The notes under the pieces: generated by a model
What the model was told of the DNA's origin: nothing
Seen by the model: only the letters and a program-made list of their open reading frames with translations
The model's database searches: none
Source: Streptomyces liliiviolaceus
Lineage (GTDB): Bacteria; Actinomycetota; Actinomycetes; Streptomycetales; Streptomycetaceae
NCBI RefSeq assembly: GCF_018070025.1
Contig: NZ_JAGPYQ010000004.1
Span: 27,483-91,482 of the forward strand
Direction: 5' to 3'
Length of the DNA: 64,000 bases
Part shown: in pieces, positions 35,511 through 43,777 of the stretch
How positions within the stretch are numbered: position 1 is the stretch's first letter
Layout: every line of letters starts with the position of its first letter
Program-made: the position numbers and the translations under genes

Positions 35511-36938
35511 TCATGCCTGCGTGCTCCCTACGACTGCTGCCACGGCCTGCTGCCACTCGTCAGGCTCTGCCGGAGGCTGGGCTGCCGCGGCTTCGGCGTT
35601 CTTGGTGCACCGGGCACACAGACGGCTGCCGGGCAGGGCCAGGCGCTCGCAGAATGCTGTGCCGATCTCGCCCTCGCAGGAGCGGTGCGCGGCAGGCGGA
35701 GTGGGCCGGGACTGGCCCTGGCTGACCTCCGGCCATGCCGTCGGGCCGGAGGCTGCGGCCTGTGCGGGGAGTTGGCTGCTGTAGCCGATCGGCGGGAGAG
35801 GGATCCGGGCCAGACGTCCGGCGATAAGCGAGGCCATGGTGTGGGTGCGCTCCGCAGGCTCCGGGTAGGGCCGGTCGAGCAGGACCGAGCGGATCTCTTC
35901 GTGCGTGATCCCTGCCGCGAGCAGGGTGTTCACCACCCGGCCCTGATCGGCCAGCGTCGATCCCATAGCCAGGCCGGCTGCGATCTCCGGATGGTGGCGC
36001 CCGATACGGCGCAGCAGGGTCTCACCCGGCGAGGGTGCTTTCTCGCTGCCAGCCGTTGTGGCCTCTTCAGTCTCCGGGGCGTTCGCCGCCTTCAGGTCCT
36101 GGTCCTCGATGACGTCGCCGCTTCCGTCCGTCCCTCCGTCCGTGTCCACACCAGCCTCATCACTTACGGACAAGGAAGGACGGAGGGAACCCCCACCCTC
36201 TGAACGGTAAGTCTGAGCGGAAGGTCTGAACGGGAGGTCTGGTTTCTGCAGGTCAACCACGGAATCCGGGCCAGAAATCTGGCCCCGCGGGCCAGAAATC
36301 TGACCCGACGGGCCAGAAATCTGACCCGCGTCATCGGGCGGGCCAGAAATCTGGCCCGCTACCTGAGCCCGCTCAGCACGCCTGCGAGCGGCCCGCTCCC
36401 GCTCCTTGCGAAGCGCTTCCACCGCCGCCGCCTCCGCCGGCTCCCGCACCTCATCCAGGAGCGCGAACGCGTTGCGCGGACCGGCATAACCCCGGCTGGG
36501 ACGGTCATTGATCCGGATCCGCAGCGGCGCCGCCGACGCACTCGCACGGCTCGACGACTTGATCGGGCCGCCCTCCGGCGTGCTCAGCAACCCGTACTCC
36601 GACAGCTCCGACAGCAGCCCCCGCACACGCGACAGACTCGACGGCTGCGCAGCCTCGCCCGGCTTCATCTGCTTCGACGGCAGCAGATGGCACAGCTGCA
36701 ACAAGGTCAGCTTCCGCACCGGCCCACGCTTCTCGATCACCAGCGCACGCATGATCCAGTACAGGCGGATCGCGCTGTCCCGCAGCTGCGGGCACAACGG
36801 AACCCAGTCGTGCAGCTGACTGGTGTAGAAGCCCTCATCGTCAGGGGCCCACAGCTCCGCACGCTGACTGGTGTCGGAGCCTTCGTCATACCGGCCGGCC
36901 GACTGGCCAGGACCGGCAGATGGATCTTTGCCTCGCAA
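35511..36938 (-). CDS. Candidate plasmid replication protein, 475 aa
   Basis: The N-terminal winged-helix-like domain (about 38-140: YTSQLHDWVPLCPQLRDSAI, LTLLQLCHLLPSKQMKPGEA, SRVRGLLSELSEYGLLST) resembles proteins encoded beside replication functions on Streptomyces plasmids. The middle is low-complexity with four GQISGP units, encoded by iteron-like dyads. The C-terminus has a small Cys cluster (HRSCEGEIGTAFCERL, LCARC) that may bind zinc. It is first in the leftward rep-tap-tpg block. The Rep assignment rests on iterons and context, not on a catalytic motif. Confidence 0.5.
   Translation of the reverse strand: MRGKDPSAGPGQSAGRYDEGSDTSQRAELWAPDDEGFYTSQLHDWVPLCPQLRDSAIRLYWIMRALVIEKRGPVRKLTLLQLCHLLPSKQMKPGEAAQPSSLSRVRGLLSELSEYGLLSTPEGGPIKSSSRASASAAPLRIRINDRPSRGYAGPRNAFALLDEVREPAEAAAVEALRKERERAARRRAERAQVAGQISGPPDDAGQISGPSGQISGPRGQISGPDSVVDLQKPDLPFRPSAQTYRSEGGGSLRPSLSVSDEAGVDTDGGTDGSGDVIEDQDLKAANAPETEEATTAGSEKAPSPGETLLRRIGRHHPEIAAGLAMGSTLADQGRVVNTLLAAGITHEEIRSVLLDRPYPEPAERTHTMASLIAGRLARIPLPPIGYSSQLPAQAAASGPTAWPEVSQGQSRPTPPAAHRSCEGEIGTAFCERLALPGSRLCARCTKNAEAAAAQPPAEPDEWQQAVAAVVGSTQA
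36199..36237. repeat. Three tandem 13-bp repeats
   Basis: Copies TCTGAACGGTAAG, TCTGAGCGGAAGG and TCTGAACGGGAGG start at 36199, 36212 and 36225. They lie inside the candidate rep gene next to the dyad iterons. Confidence 0.7.
36268..36357. repeat. Four 18-bp dyad iterons, candidate origin
   Basis: Copies of GGGCCAGAAATCTG(G/A)CCC at 36268, 36289, 36310 and 36340. Copies 1 and 4 are perfect inverted repeats (8 bp, AA spacer, 8 bp); the middle two have one change. The first three are spaced 21 bp apart (two helical turns), which suits side-by-side protein binding. Several Streptomyces linear plasmids carry their origin iterons within the rep gene. Confidence 0.7.
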
Positions 36939-37210
36939 GGCGGGTCATCTCCCCAGATTGGGGAGCCGTGACCAACAGATGTGACCTGGTAGTACCCGCC
37001 GATAGTGGCGTAGCGCGAGATACCGCGCTTATCCTTGGGTACAGGTGACCACGCGGGCTCTTGAGCCCACGGGCACACCGGCTGCGAGGTCACCTCGCTG
37101 CTCACGACTCAAGCTTTTGTCAGGGTGCGAGTCGATTCGCTAGGGAGCGGTCCTGTTGTGGCGACAGGGCCGCTTCAGCGTTTCTAGGGGCCAAGTGGCA
37201 TTAGTGCTCC
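36939..37210. promoter_or_regulatory. Dyad-rich control region
   Basis: Upstream of the rep-tap-tpg block. It has CTCCCCAGATTGGGGAG (about 36950), GGGCTCTTGAGCCC (37055-37068) and GCGAGGTCACCTCGC (about 37084-37098), plus repeated GTGACC/GGTCAC motifs. It is probably the promoter and operator region and may be part of the origin. Confidence 0.5.
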
Positions 37211-37492
37211 TCAGCCTGCCTGTCGTGTCAGAGCGGAACGGCTTGCGATCTCTGCTGGGTATTTCTCTGCCCAGCCGTTCAACAAGCGAGCGTAGGCTTC
37301 CAAGCGTCGGCGGTAAGGCTTGGCCTGGCCGGTCTCCCAGCGGTGAAACGCAACCCTGGTGACTCCGAAAACCTCAGCGACCTCGTCCTGCGTCAATCCG
37401 GCAGCCTTGCGGAGACGGGCTCGTACTTCTGGCGCAGGCAGGACCTCTGGCCGCGCGAGTAGAGCGTCGACCGCATCAAGTAGTTCAGACAC
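37211..37492 (-). CDS. Tap-N-like HTH protein, 93 aa
   Basis: Consists only of the N-terminal module of Tap: LLDAVDALLARPEVLPAPEV, HTH LTQDEVAEVFGVTRVAFHRW ETGQAK, and AYARLLNGWAEKYPAE. It ends with a natural stop. It may be a stand-alone regulator derived from tap that binds the same sites in the control region next to it (inference), or a truncated tap. Confidence 0.7.
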   Translation of the reverse strand: MSELLDAVDALLARPEVLPAPEVRARLRKAAGLTQDEVAEVFGVTRVAFHRWETGQAKPYRRRLEAYARLLNGWAEKYPAEIASRSALTRQAG

Positions 37493-37601
37493 TGCTCCAC
37501 CTCCTCACTCACGTGATCCAGGACTATACATAAGTCTCCACTCTAGGTAGTGGAGTTGGCCGTGTGTCGCACGAAAGATCCTCCAGGCTTAAGGTCACCG
37601 G

Positions 37602-37694
37602 ATGCGCCTCGCCCTAGACGGCTCTCTCGCCGACCGTACGGCCGCCTTTGCGGACCACGTCAGCGGCTACCTCCTCACCCACTCCGCGGAGTAG
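37602..37694 (+). CDS. Possible 30-aa upstream peptide
   Basis: MRLALDGSLADRTAAFADHV and a short tail. Its stop is 4 bases before the ATG of the dehydrogenase gene, so it may be a coupled leader. No clear ribosome binding site. Confidence 0.35.
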   Translation: MRLALDGSLADRTAAFADHVSGYLLTHSAE

Positions 37695-37698
37695 ACCG

Positions 37699-38544
37699 AT
37701 GTCTCAGCAACCCGTCGTCGGCATCCTCCACCCCGGCAGCATGGGCGCCGCCGTTGCCGCATGCGCTGCGGCCAATGCCGCCGCGGTGCTGTGGTGCCCA
37801 TCTGGCCGGAGTCCGGCGAGCGTCGCGCGCGCGGAACAGCACGGCCTGGAGCCGGTAGTCAACCTTCCCGAACTGCTGGATCGGGCCGACACGGTGATCA
37901 GCCTCTGTCCGCCCGCGGCCGCTGAAGACCTTGCTGCCGAAGTTGCCTCGCATGGCTACGGCGGCTGGTACGTCGACGCAAACGCCATTAACCCCGAACG
38001 CATGCTGCGCATCGAAGCCTTGCTCGCCCCACACGCCAAAGCCGTCATCGACGGCGGCGTCGTGGGTTCTCCGCCCACCGGAGGCAAGACACCGACCCTG
38101 TTCCTGTCCGGACCGGCCGCAGCCGCAGACCGCGTCGAAGCGCTGTTCGCCGGCACCGACGTCCGTACCAAAACGCTGGGCCATACCATCGGGCAGGCTT
38201 CTGCGCTCAAACTTGCGTACGCCAGCTTCCAGAAGACGTCGCGCGTCCTCGTGGCACTTTCTGTCGGTCTGGCCCGTGCACATGGTGTCGACCAGGAGCT
38301 TCTCGACATCGCATCCCAACGCAGCGACTCGTACCTGGCAGAGCCTGAGTACATTGCGAAGACCGCGGCCCGCGCCTGGCGGTGGGGGCCGGAGATGGAA
38401 GAGGTCGCCGACACGCTCACGGCCGCTGGCCTGCCCCCGGACATCCTGCGCGCAGCCGCATCCACGCTGGAACGGTGGACCGACGCCAAGGACGACCACG
38501 AGCTTACGCTTGCCGACGCCCTTGGCCGGCTTGCCCAGCCGTAG
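37699..38544 (+). CDS. NAD(P)-binding 6-phosphogluconate dehydrogenase-like protein (DUF1932 C-terminus), 281 aa
   Basis: The N-terminal Rossmann fold starts VVGILHPGSMGAAVAACAAA (GxxxxG dinucleotide motif). DTVISLCPPAA and YVDANAINPE follow, the latter at the substrate-binding position of beta-hydroxyacid dehydrogenases. The C-terminal helical domain (SALKLAYASFQKTSRVLVAL) is DUF1932-like. The ATG at 37699 has GGAG 8 bases upstream. Substrate unknown. Convergent with a kinase-like pair; the three may form a small metabolic unit (inference). Confidence 0.8.
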   Translation: MSQQPVVGILHPGSMGAAVAACAAANAAAVLWCPSGRSPASVARAEQHGLEPVVNLPELLDRADTVISLCPPAAAEDLAAEVASHGYGGWYVDANAINPERMLRIEALLAPHAKAVIDGGVVGSPPTGGKTPTLFLSGPAAAADRVEALFAGTDVRTKTLGHTIGQASALKLAYASFQKTSRVLVALSVGLARAHGVDQELLDIASQRSDSYLAEPEYIAKTAARAWRWGPEMEEVADTLTAAGLPPDILRAAASTLERWTDAKDDHELTLADALGRLAQP

Positions 38545-38551
38545 CCCGGGG

Positions 38552-39115
38552 TCATGCCGAGGCGACAGCCGCCCGCGTATGCAGCAGCTGGTCGATGAGA
38601 TGGGCCGCCCGCTCCGGCGTTGTCGTCGCCGTCTCCACCGTAAGATCCCAGCGCATGTCCGGGTGCGTGGCCAGGTCCTCACGTGTTGCCTCCCACGCCG
38701 TCAGACGATCGGCGGTGTCGGCGTCGCCGCGCTCCCGCGAGCGCTGCGCGGTCACGGCTTGCGGACACCACAGCAGCACTCGCAGCCAGTCGGCCGGATA
38801 GCCGTCGACCAGGGCATGGACGCCGTCGATCTGACCGAGATGGACCGCCGGTACCCCGGCCGCGAATGCAGCATCCAGGCCTGGTCGATCGAGCACGTAC
38901 ATGTTGCCGTACCGACGGTTCGCGTAGACGACGTCGCCGGCCGCCTCCAACTTCCGCAGCTGTGAAGCCGTGCCCATCCGGTAGCCGGAGCTCTTACCCG
39001 AGCCGACCTTGAGCCGTGTGAACTGTCCGTACCGGGAATCGGCCTTCTTGAGCGCTGCCGTCACGGTGTCTTTCCCTGCCGCCGGCGGACCGTAGAGGAT
39101 CACGCCCTGCTTCAT
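38552..39115 (-). CDS. Guanylate kinase-like P-loop protein, 187 aa
   Basis: Walker A at residues 9-16 (GPPAAGKD). The later arginines and GYRMGTASQLRKLEAAGDVV, YANRRYGN are consistent with a guanylate kinase-like fold, followed by AVHLGQIDGVHALVDGYPAD and LRVLLWCPQ. It overlaps the upstream HTH-kinase gene by ATGA. The substrate may not be GMP. Confidence 0.72.
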   Translation of the reverse strand: MKQGVILYGPPAAGKDTVTAALKKADSRYGQFTRLKVGSGKSSGYRMGTASQLRKLEAAGDVVYANRRYGNMYVLDRPGLDAAFAAGVPAVHLGQIDGVHALVDGYPADWLRVLLWCPQAVTAQRSRERGDADTADRLTAWEATREDLATHPDMRWDLTVETATTTPERAAHLIDQLLHTRAAVASA

Positions 39116-40143
39116 GCCGCTCCCACCCCGATCGCCTGCCGAGCCTGGTCCGCCAGAGAGATCGCGGCACCCATCCGGTTGTCTACGACTAGGTGCGGCA
39201 CCGCAGGGCGCAGCTCCACATTCACGGTGGCCACATATTCGTCCCACCGCTCCAGCTTCCAGGCGTCCCGAGCCGCACCTCGGTGCGAGATGTACTCATG
39301 CATCGATTCCACATCGCACCGCACCCAGACCGGCGCCACATCAACACCGTGCGCCGCGCACTTATTGATCAGCCGTTCCATCCACTGCCGGTCCGTGAGC
39401 TCCGCGATGAAGGGGGCCGTCACGACCGCTGAAATGCCGCACGAGACATGTGAGTAGACGGCCTGCATCAGCGCGGCATACTCAGCCGGCCGGACCTTCG
39501 TGCGGTACAGCTCCGTGTGCCGGTCGTGCGCCTGCGATCCCAGAGCGGCCAACAACGGCTCCACCAAAGGCCTGGTCAGCGGATCTTTGTCAACCAGCGG
39601 CCAGCCCGTCAGCTGCGTCAAGAAGCGAGCGAATTCAGTCTTCCCACTGCCGGCGTACCCACCCACCAAGATCACGCAAGGCCGGTGCGGGTCCCCTCCC
39701 GTACGACGGCGCTTCCACGCCTCCATCACCCGCTGCTGCCAGCTGTAACTGTCGAACCCGTCACCGTCCGTGATCCGCGTCAGTGCGCGCTCTACAGCGA
39801 TGACATGCAGTCCATTGCGCTGCTGAGGCAGCGGACTGACCTCGAATTTCGTCTCCTCGCCCGGCAGCGCCGGCCGGAATCCCAGCGACGGCTCCGTTGC
39901 CCGGTAGAGGAGACAGTAGGCCCGGCGGTACGACGGTCCCGGGTAGCTCTCCCCCGTTTCGTGCTGACTCAACGTCTGCGGATTCGCAGCAGGCACACCC
40001 TTCAGCCCGGCCTGCTCTGCCACGAGACGCAGCTGCTCTCCGGCCTCTTCGAGCGTCAGCCCGTGAGCCTCCCGGTGCTCTCTCAGCTTGTCCGGTCGCC
40101 AACCAGCGCGCTTGCCCACCCCGAAATCCTCCGTCAGCACCAT
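39112..40143 (-). CDS. Xre-HTH fused to a P-loop kinase, 343 aa
   Basis: Residues 15-75 form an Xre-type HTH with an insertion (LREHREAHGLTLEEAGEQLR, LSQHETGESYPGPS). From about 155 a P-loop kinase domain begins (VILVGGYAGSGKTEFARFL), resembling AAA_33/zeta-like kinases, with VRCDVESMHEYISHRGAARD further on. The fusion suggests a sensor that couples ligand phosphorylation or ATP binding to transcription control. Operon with the guanylate kinase-like gene. Confidence 0.75.
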   Translation of the reverse strand: MVLTEDFGVGKRAGWRPDKLREHREAHGLTLEEAGEQLRLVAEQAGLKGVPAANPQTLSQHETGESYPGPSYRRAYCLLYRATEPSLGFRPALPGEETKFEVSPLPQQRNGLHVIAVERALTRITDGDGFDSYSWQQRVMEAWKRRRTGGDPHRPCVILVGGYAGSGKTEFARFLTQLTGWPLVDKDPLTRPLVEPLLAALGSQAHDRHTELYRTKVRPAEYAALMQAVYSHVSCGISAVVTAPFIAELTDRQWMERLINKCAAHGVDVAPVWVRCDVESMHEYISHRGAARDAWKLERWDEYVATVNVELRPAVPHLVVDNRMGAAISLADQARQAIGVGAA

Positions 40144-40338
40144 GATCCGGAGCCTAAGCGCGAGCCCCGAAAAGCCGTGTGTAGCTACTCGTTGAGAACG
40201 TGTTGAGGAACTTGTGCATCAAGTTGACGAGCAGTTCGTGATGTTCCTCCAACCCTCCTGACGGTGTGATGGCTACCACACAGCGACGGGTTGGAGGACA
40301 TGAGAGTGGATGGTTGCGATAGAGCCGAATTGCGGGTC

Positions 40339-41094
40339 TTACGCATCGAACTCGTAGTCCAGCACGTAAGCCGCCGAGTCCAGCGTCATCTCGTTCACTT
40401 CCACGGCGCGGCCGGCTGCGTCAAAAGCTGTCCGAGCCAACTTGATAACGGCTCGCTCGGTAGGAATGGAAAGCCGGGTCGCTTCATCGGTCGATGGCAG
40501 GCGGACACGGATCTCCTCCCGGAACCTGACAGGGGCGTGCCCGAGGTCGGCCAGCCGTGCGTAGAGGCCCCCAGGTCCCGTGTCAGCTTGGGTAATGGGC
40601 GATCCAGCGACCAGGGCTTGGGGCATGTAGGAAGCCGCGAGCATGACCGGGCGGCCGTCCACGACGTACCGGCGACTGCGCACGCAAGCTACTTCGCCGG
40701 GTGCCAGATCGAGAACGTTGCTGATGTGCGGTGGCGGGGTCGTGTCTACGAGCACCGCGATCTGATCGACGTCTGGGGCGACATCGTCTGTGGACCAGAT
40801 CGATCGTCCGCTTCCCCACTGTTCACGGGCCAAGCGTGGAATGCCGCGGCGCCGAATGGGTTGGAACGACAGGACGCGAGCACCCGCCCCCTTTCGACTT
40901 TCGACGAGCCCCTCAGTGCGCAGGATCTTGAGAGCCCTCCGGGCGGTGAGGCTGGCGACACCGTACTGCGCGGCCAGCGCGTTCTCCCCCGGCAGCCGAT
41001 CGCCGGGTTCGTAATCTCCGCGCTCGATCGCCGCCTTCAACTCATCAGCGATGTGCTGCACCTTCGTGCGCTGCGCGCCTGCCTCATCGGACAT
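40339..41094 (-). CDS. GntR-family regulator with UTRA domain, 251 aa
   Basis: N-terminal winged helix (KVQHIADELKAAIERGDYEP, LAAQYGVASLTARRALKILR) and C-terminal UTRA ligand domain (RSRRYVVDGRPVMLAASYMP; EVNEMTLDSAAYVLDYEF). Plasmid GntR regulators of the Kor type repress transfer genes in Streptomyces (family knowledge). This one is divergent from the transfer module and is surrounded by repeated CTCGGTA-type dyads, so it likely represses itself and the rightward promoter. Confidence 0.85.
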   Translation of the reverse strand: MSDEAGAQRTKVQHIADELKAAIERGDYEPGDRLPGENALAAQYGVASLTARRALKILRTEGLVESRKGAGARVLSFQPIRRRGIPRLAREQWGSGRSIWSTDDVAPDVDQIAVLVDTTPPPHISNVLDLAPGEVACVRSRRYVVDGRPVMLAASYMPQALVAGSPITQADTGPGGLYARLADLGHAPVRFREEIRVRLPSTDEATRLSIPTERAVIKLARTAFDAAGRAVEVNEMTLDSAAYVLDYEFDA

Positions 41095-41106
41095 CTGTCT
41101 CCCTAC

Positions 41107-41258
41107 CTCGGTAGCGATCCTAGGGCGGCTTGCTACCGAGGCGTCTTGAGGGGCGCGCTCGCGTCCAGGATGACGTGCACAGCGTACAACATCGGTAACG
41201 AGGTTCTTGACATAAGTACCGAAGTTAGCTTCACTGATCTCGACCTCGTTACCGAGGT
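41107..41258. promoter_or_regulatory. Operator cluster and divergent promoters
   Basis: CTCGGTAGC (41107) and GCTACCGAG (41132) form one dyad. CGGTAACGAGGT (41191) and ACCTCGTTACCG (41243) form a second, larger one; ACCGAAG lies between. TTGACA at 41207 is a good -35 box for the rightward genes, with -10 weak. All share a GTAxCGAG core, the likely GntR operator. Confidence 0.6.
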
Positions 41259-41493
41259 CTAGAGATCACTGCAAGATCGCAGGATGCTGCCGTCCCTTCA
41301 TTGGGGTGGCTGGGGTGATAGCCAAACCAAATCCCCCAGGTGCTCGGCTCTCCGGGCTCTCAGCTTCTGCACTGCACGTCGCAGCGCTGATGCGTTGTCC
41401 GTCCGTCAGGTCGCCGGACCAGTCCGTGGACCTGACGAGCGGAGAGCACACCGCGACGCACCCCCGGTTTCCTCCCGCTCGCAAGGAGTCCGT

Positions 41494-42321
41494 GTGACCA
41501 CGACCGCCGTGACGCCGACAGCTCGTAAGAGGCGTCGCAAGACCCGCACGAAGCACGTCAGCCACCTCCCCGCGATCATCGCGTCCGACCTCAAGGTCAA
41601 CGAGCTCGATCTGAGCCCCGGTACTGAGCATCTGGTATGTCCCGACTGCTCGACCTGGTGCCCGATCACGGGTGTCCTGGGTAAGACCCCGAAACTCGTT
41701 CCGCACCACACCGGCAAGGCCAAATCCCCGAACCCGCGCCGCTGTTCAAGCAGTAACCGCCTGGTGAATCTCGACATCGAGGCCGGCGCGTGGTGCACGA
41801 AGCTGATGGAAACGAACCCGACCACCAAGTCCCGCCGCACCAACCGGGTCAACCGCAAGGCAGGCACGGTCGCCGTGCCGCCGGTGAGCCGGTTCAGGAC
41901 TGCACCCAGGCAGCTGGAATCCCGGCTGGCGTCCCTGCTGGAAGACGCCCGTACCGTCGTCACACAGCACCGCGCGTCCTGCCCGGTCTGCCGGAAGGGC
42001 GGCCGGTGCGAGACAGGCGGCGAACTGGAACTTCGGCGGGCCGAACTCGCGGCTTCCGTTCAGTTCGACCGTGAGCAGCGGCAGCAGAGTGAGCGGCAGG
42101 TGCGCGATCTCACCGCCAAGCGGGCAGGTGAGTGGGCTCAGCACAGCACTGACGCTGTTGCGGAGACGAACAACCGCTGTGCGCCTCGTGTCGAGGGGTC
42201 GCTCTCTGAGTTCCGCGGTCCCCAGCTTCCGCTGGCGCCGAAGGACGAAACGGCTCACGACCGGCGGCAAGCCGAACTGGGCAAGCAGTACGCACTGAAG
42301 GCGACCAGGCCAGCTGCCTGA
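41494..42321 (+). CDS. Zinc-ribbon hypothetical protein, first gene of the transfer module, 275 aa
   Basis: GTG at 41494 with AAGGAG 5 bases upstream. The N-terminus is basic (PTARKRRRKTRTKHVSHLPA). Cysteine groups CPDCSTWC and later CPVCRKGGRC suggest zinc binding. The C-terminal half is a charged coiled coil (LRRAELAASVQFDREQRQQS). No known family. As the first gene under the GntR-controlled promoter it may be a plasmid regulatory or transfer-initiation protein (inference). Confidence 0.65.
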   Translation: MTTTAVTPTARKRRRKTRTKHVSHLPAIIASDLKVNELDLSPGTEHLVCPDCSTWCPITGVLGKTPKLVPHHTGKAKSPNPRRCSSSNRLVNLDIEAGAWCTKLMETNPTTKSRRTNRVNRKAGTVAVPPVSRFRTAPRQLESRLASLLEDARTVVTQHRASCPVCRKGGRCETGGELELRRAELAASVQFDREQRQQSERQVRDLTAKRAGEWAQHSTDAVAETNNRCAPRVEGSLSEFRGPQLPLAPKDETAHDRRQAELGKQYALKATRPAA

Positions 42322-42424
42322 CACGCCTACGACAGCAGCCTGTGCTGCCCGTCGTCGACCATCCGCTCGCTGCGGGGCCGGTCGGCGACGGAGTGCGCAG
42401 GACGCACTGACCCGCCGCACATAA

Positions 42425-42457
42425 CGAACCCCCAGGGATTGCCGCCCTGGGGGTTCG
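42425..42457 (+). terminator. Terminator hairpin
   Basis: Perfect 13-bp stem CGAACCCCCAGGG with a 7-base loop between the first gene and the run of small genes. Confidence 0.7.
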
Positions 42458-42496
42458 TGGTGCTGCGGGCGCCCTTCCACGACGAGGGACACCCAC

Positions 42497-42637
42497 ATGC
42501 CCATCATCGCCGACGCCTTCACGGCCGTCACCCGTCCGCCGCTGCCGAAGCGGCCCGTCCCGCACGAGAAGACCCCAGACCGGCCCACCCCGACCAGCCC
42601 CCGCCCTCACCCGCGCCAGATCGGAGCCACAGCATGA
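42497..42637 (+). CDS. Small Pro/Arg-rich protein, 46 aa
   Basis: MPIIADAFTAVTRPPLPKRP and a Pro-rich end. GAGGGAC precedes the ATG, and the stop overlaps the next start as ATGA. Similar short Pro-rich proteins precede transfer genes on many Streptomyces elements. Confidence 0.5.
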   Translation: MPIIADAFTAVTRPPLPKRPVPHEKTPDRPTPTSPRPHPRQIGATA

Positions 42638-42930
42638 AGGTCACCACCGTTCCCGCCCTGGCCACCAACACGGTCGCCCACGAGGTCGGCCCCCGACGGC
42701 CCGGCGCGATCTACCAGAACACGACCGGCGCCTACGAGGTCCTCGCGCTCATCACGGACCCGAAAACGGCTGCGCAACTGCTGCGCCGCGACAGCGCCCG
42801 GTGGGCGGTCATCGTCCGCGACGTGCTGCGCGCCGACGGTGAGCCGTTCGCCACGGGCGCCGTGTGGACCACCGAGGACCACCTGGTCTGCGAAGCCAAG
42901 CCGACCCCGGTCTACGCCCCGGCTGCCTGA
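42634..42930 (+). CDS. Hypothetical protein, 98 aa
   Basis: Compact alpha/beta protein (RPGAIYQNTTGAYEVLALIT; WAVIVRDVLRADGEPFATGA). No domain recognised. Coupled to the preceding 46-aa gene by ATGA. Confidence 0.65.
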   Translation: MKVTTVPALATNTVAHEVGPRRPGAIYQNTTGAYEVLALITDPKTAAQLLRRDSARWAVIVRDVLRADGEPFATGAVWTTEDHLVCEAKPTPVYAPAA

Positions 42931-43013
42931 CGATCCGCCACGGTCCCTCTCCCACCCCGCGCCTCACACGGGGCGGGAGACGGGCCGTGGCAGGCCGTCC
43001 GGCCCGCCACGGC

Positions 43014-43047
43014 GACAGCCCCGGAACTCTGACCTTCCGGGGCTGTC
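43014..43047 (+). terminator. Hairpin between small genes
   Basis: Stem GACAGCCCCGGA with a 10-base loop, ending 27 bases before the next ATG. It may act as a terminator or an attenuator. Confidence 0.5.
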
Positions 43048-43074
43048 ATGGTCAACAGGAAATGGGAGTCCCAT

Positions 43075-43365
43075 ATGACCGCTCAAATCATGGCACGCCC
43101 TCGCCCCGGCACAGCAGGAAACGACGAAGCGAACCGGCGCCTCGGGCAGCACCTCCTGGACGTCGTCCGCCGCCAGGACGCCGCGATCCCCGCCGAACGG
43201 CGCGCACGGCGCACCGTCGCGGAGATGCGGACCCGGCTCGCGGAGCGCATGGCCGATGACGCGTGCGGAGTGTGCGGGTTCTGGCGCTGCCGGTGCGGCG
43301 GGCAGAGCACCGCAGCCGCGCGTCCGGTGCCGGCCCGTTCGACCGGGACGGAGGCCACCCGATGA
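43075..43365 (+). CDS. Small basic Cys-containing protein, 96 aa
   Basis: Helical, basic first 60 residues, then CGVCGFWRCRCGG, a likely zinc knuckle. ATG at 43075 with GGGAG 8 bases upstream; an in-frame ATG at 43048 is less likely. Overlaps the next gene by ATGA. Confidence 0.62.
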   Translation: MTAQIMARPRPGTAGNDEANRRLGQHLLDVVRRQDAAIPAERRARRTVAEMRTRLAERMADDACGVCGFWRCRCGGQSTAAARPVPARSTGTEATR

Positions 43366-43454
43366 TCCTCAGCCTCACCGACGCGGAGCGCGAGGAACTC
43401 TCGCGCAAGGTCAAGGAAGCCAACAAACGCTCGCAGGACCGGCCGCGTGGCTGA
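43362..43454 (+). CDS. Small protein, 30 aa
   Basis: MILSLTDAEREELSRKVKEA and a basic tail: one charged helix. Coupled by ATGA to the upstream gene, and it overlaps the start of the next. Confidence 0.5.
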   Translation: MILSLTDAEREELSRKVKEANKRSQDRPRG

Positions 43455-43623
43455 GGACCTGTACGAGCGCTACCAGACCGCAGCCGCCGCACACCGGTCC
43501 CATCACGGCACCTGCACCGCGTGCACGGACACCGAACGCTGCCCCGCCGGGCAACGCCTCTACAGCTCCTTCGCCCGGCTGCAGACCGCCTACCTCAACC
43601 GTCAGCGCGAACAGCGGCGCTGA
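43447..43623 (+). CDS. Small zinc-ribbon-like protein, 58 aa
   Basis: GTG start. Contains CTACTDTERC with a preceding His pair (HRSHHGTCTAC), then helical YSSFARLQTAYLNRQREQRR. The spacing suits one zinc site. Overlaps the preceding gene by 8 bp. Confidence 0.55.
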   Translation: MAEDLYERYQTAAAAHRSHHGTCTACTDTERCPAGQRLYSSFARLQTAYLNRQREQRR

Positions 43624-43668
43624 CCTCCGTACAGCCCGACACCGCCACCTCTGTCGGCTGCCTGACCC

Positions 43669-43713
43669 GCACGGCCCGGCCACCGCACCCCCTACGCGGT
43701 GGCCGGGCCGTGC
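43669..43713 (+). terminator. Terminator hairpin
   Basis: 18-bp stem GCACGGCCCGGCCACCGC with a 9-base loop, after the group of small genes. Confidence 0.65.
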
Positions 43714-43777
43714 GCGGTCCAGGGGAGCCGCGCAGCCCCGCGCACCCCACTCTTCGTCGACCTCCTGGAGGTTCTGC

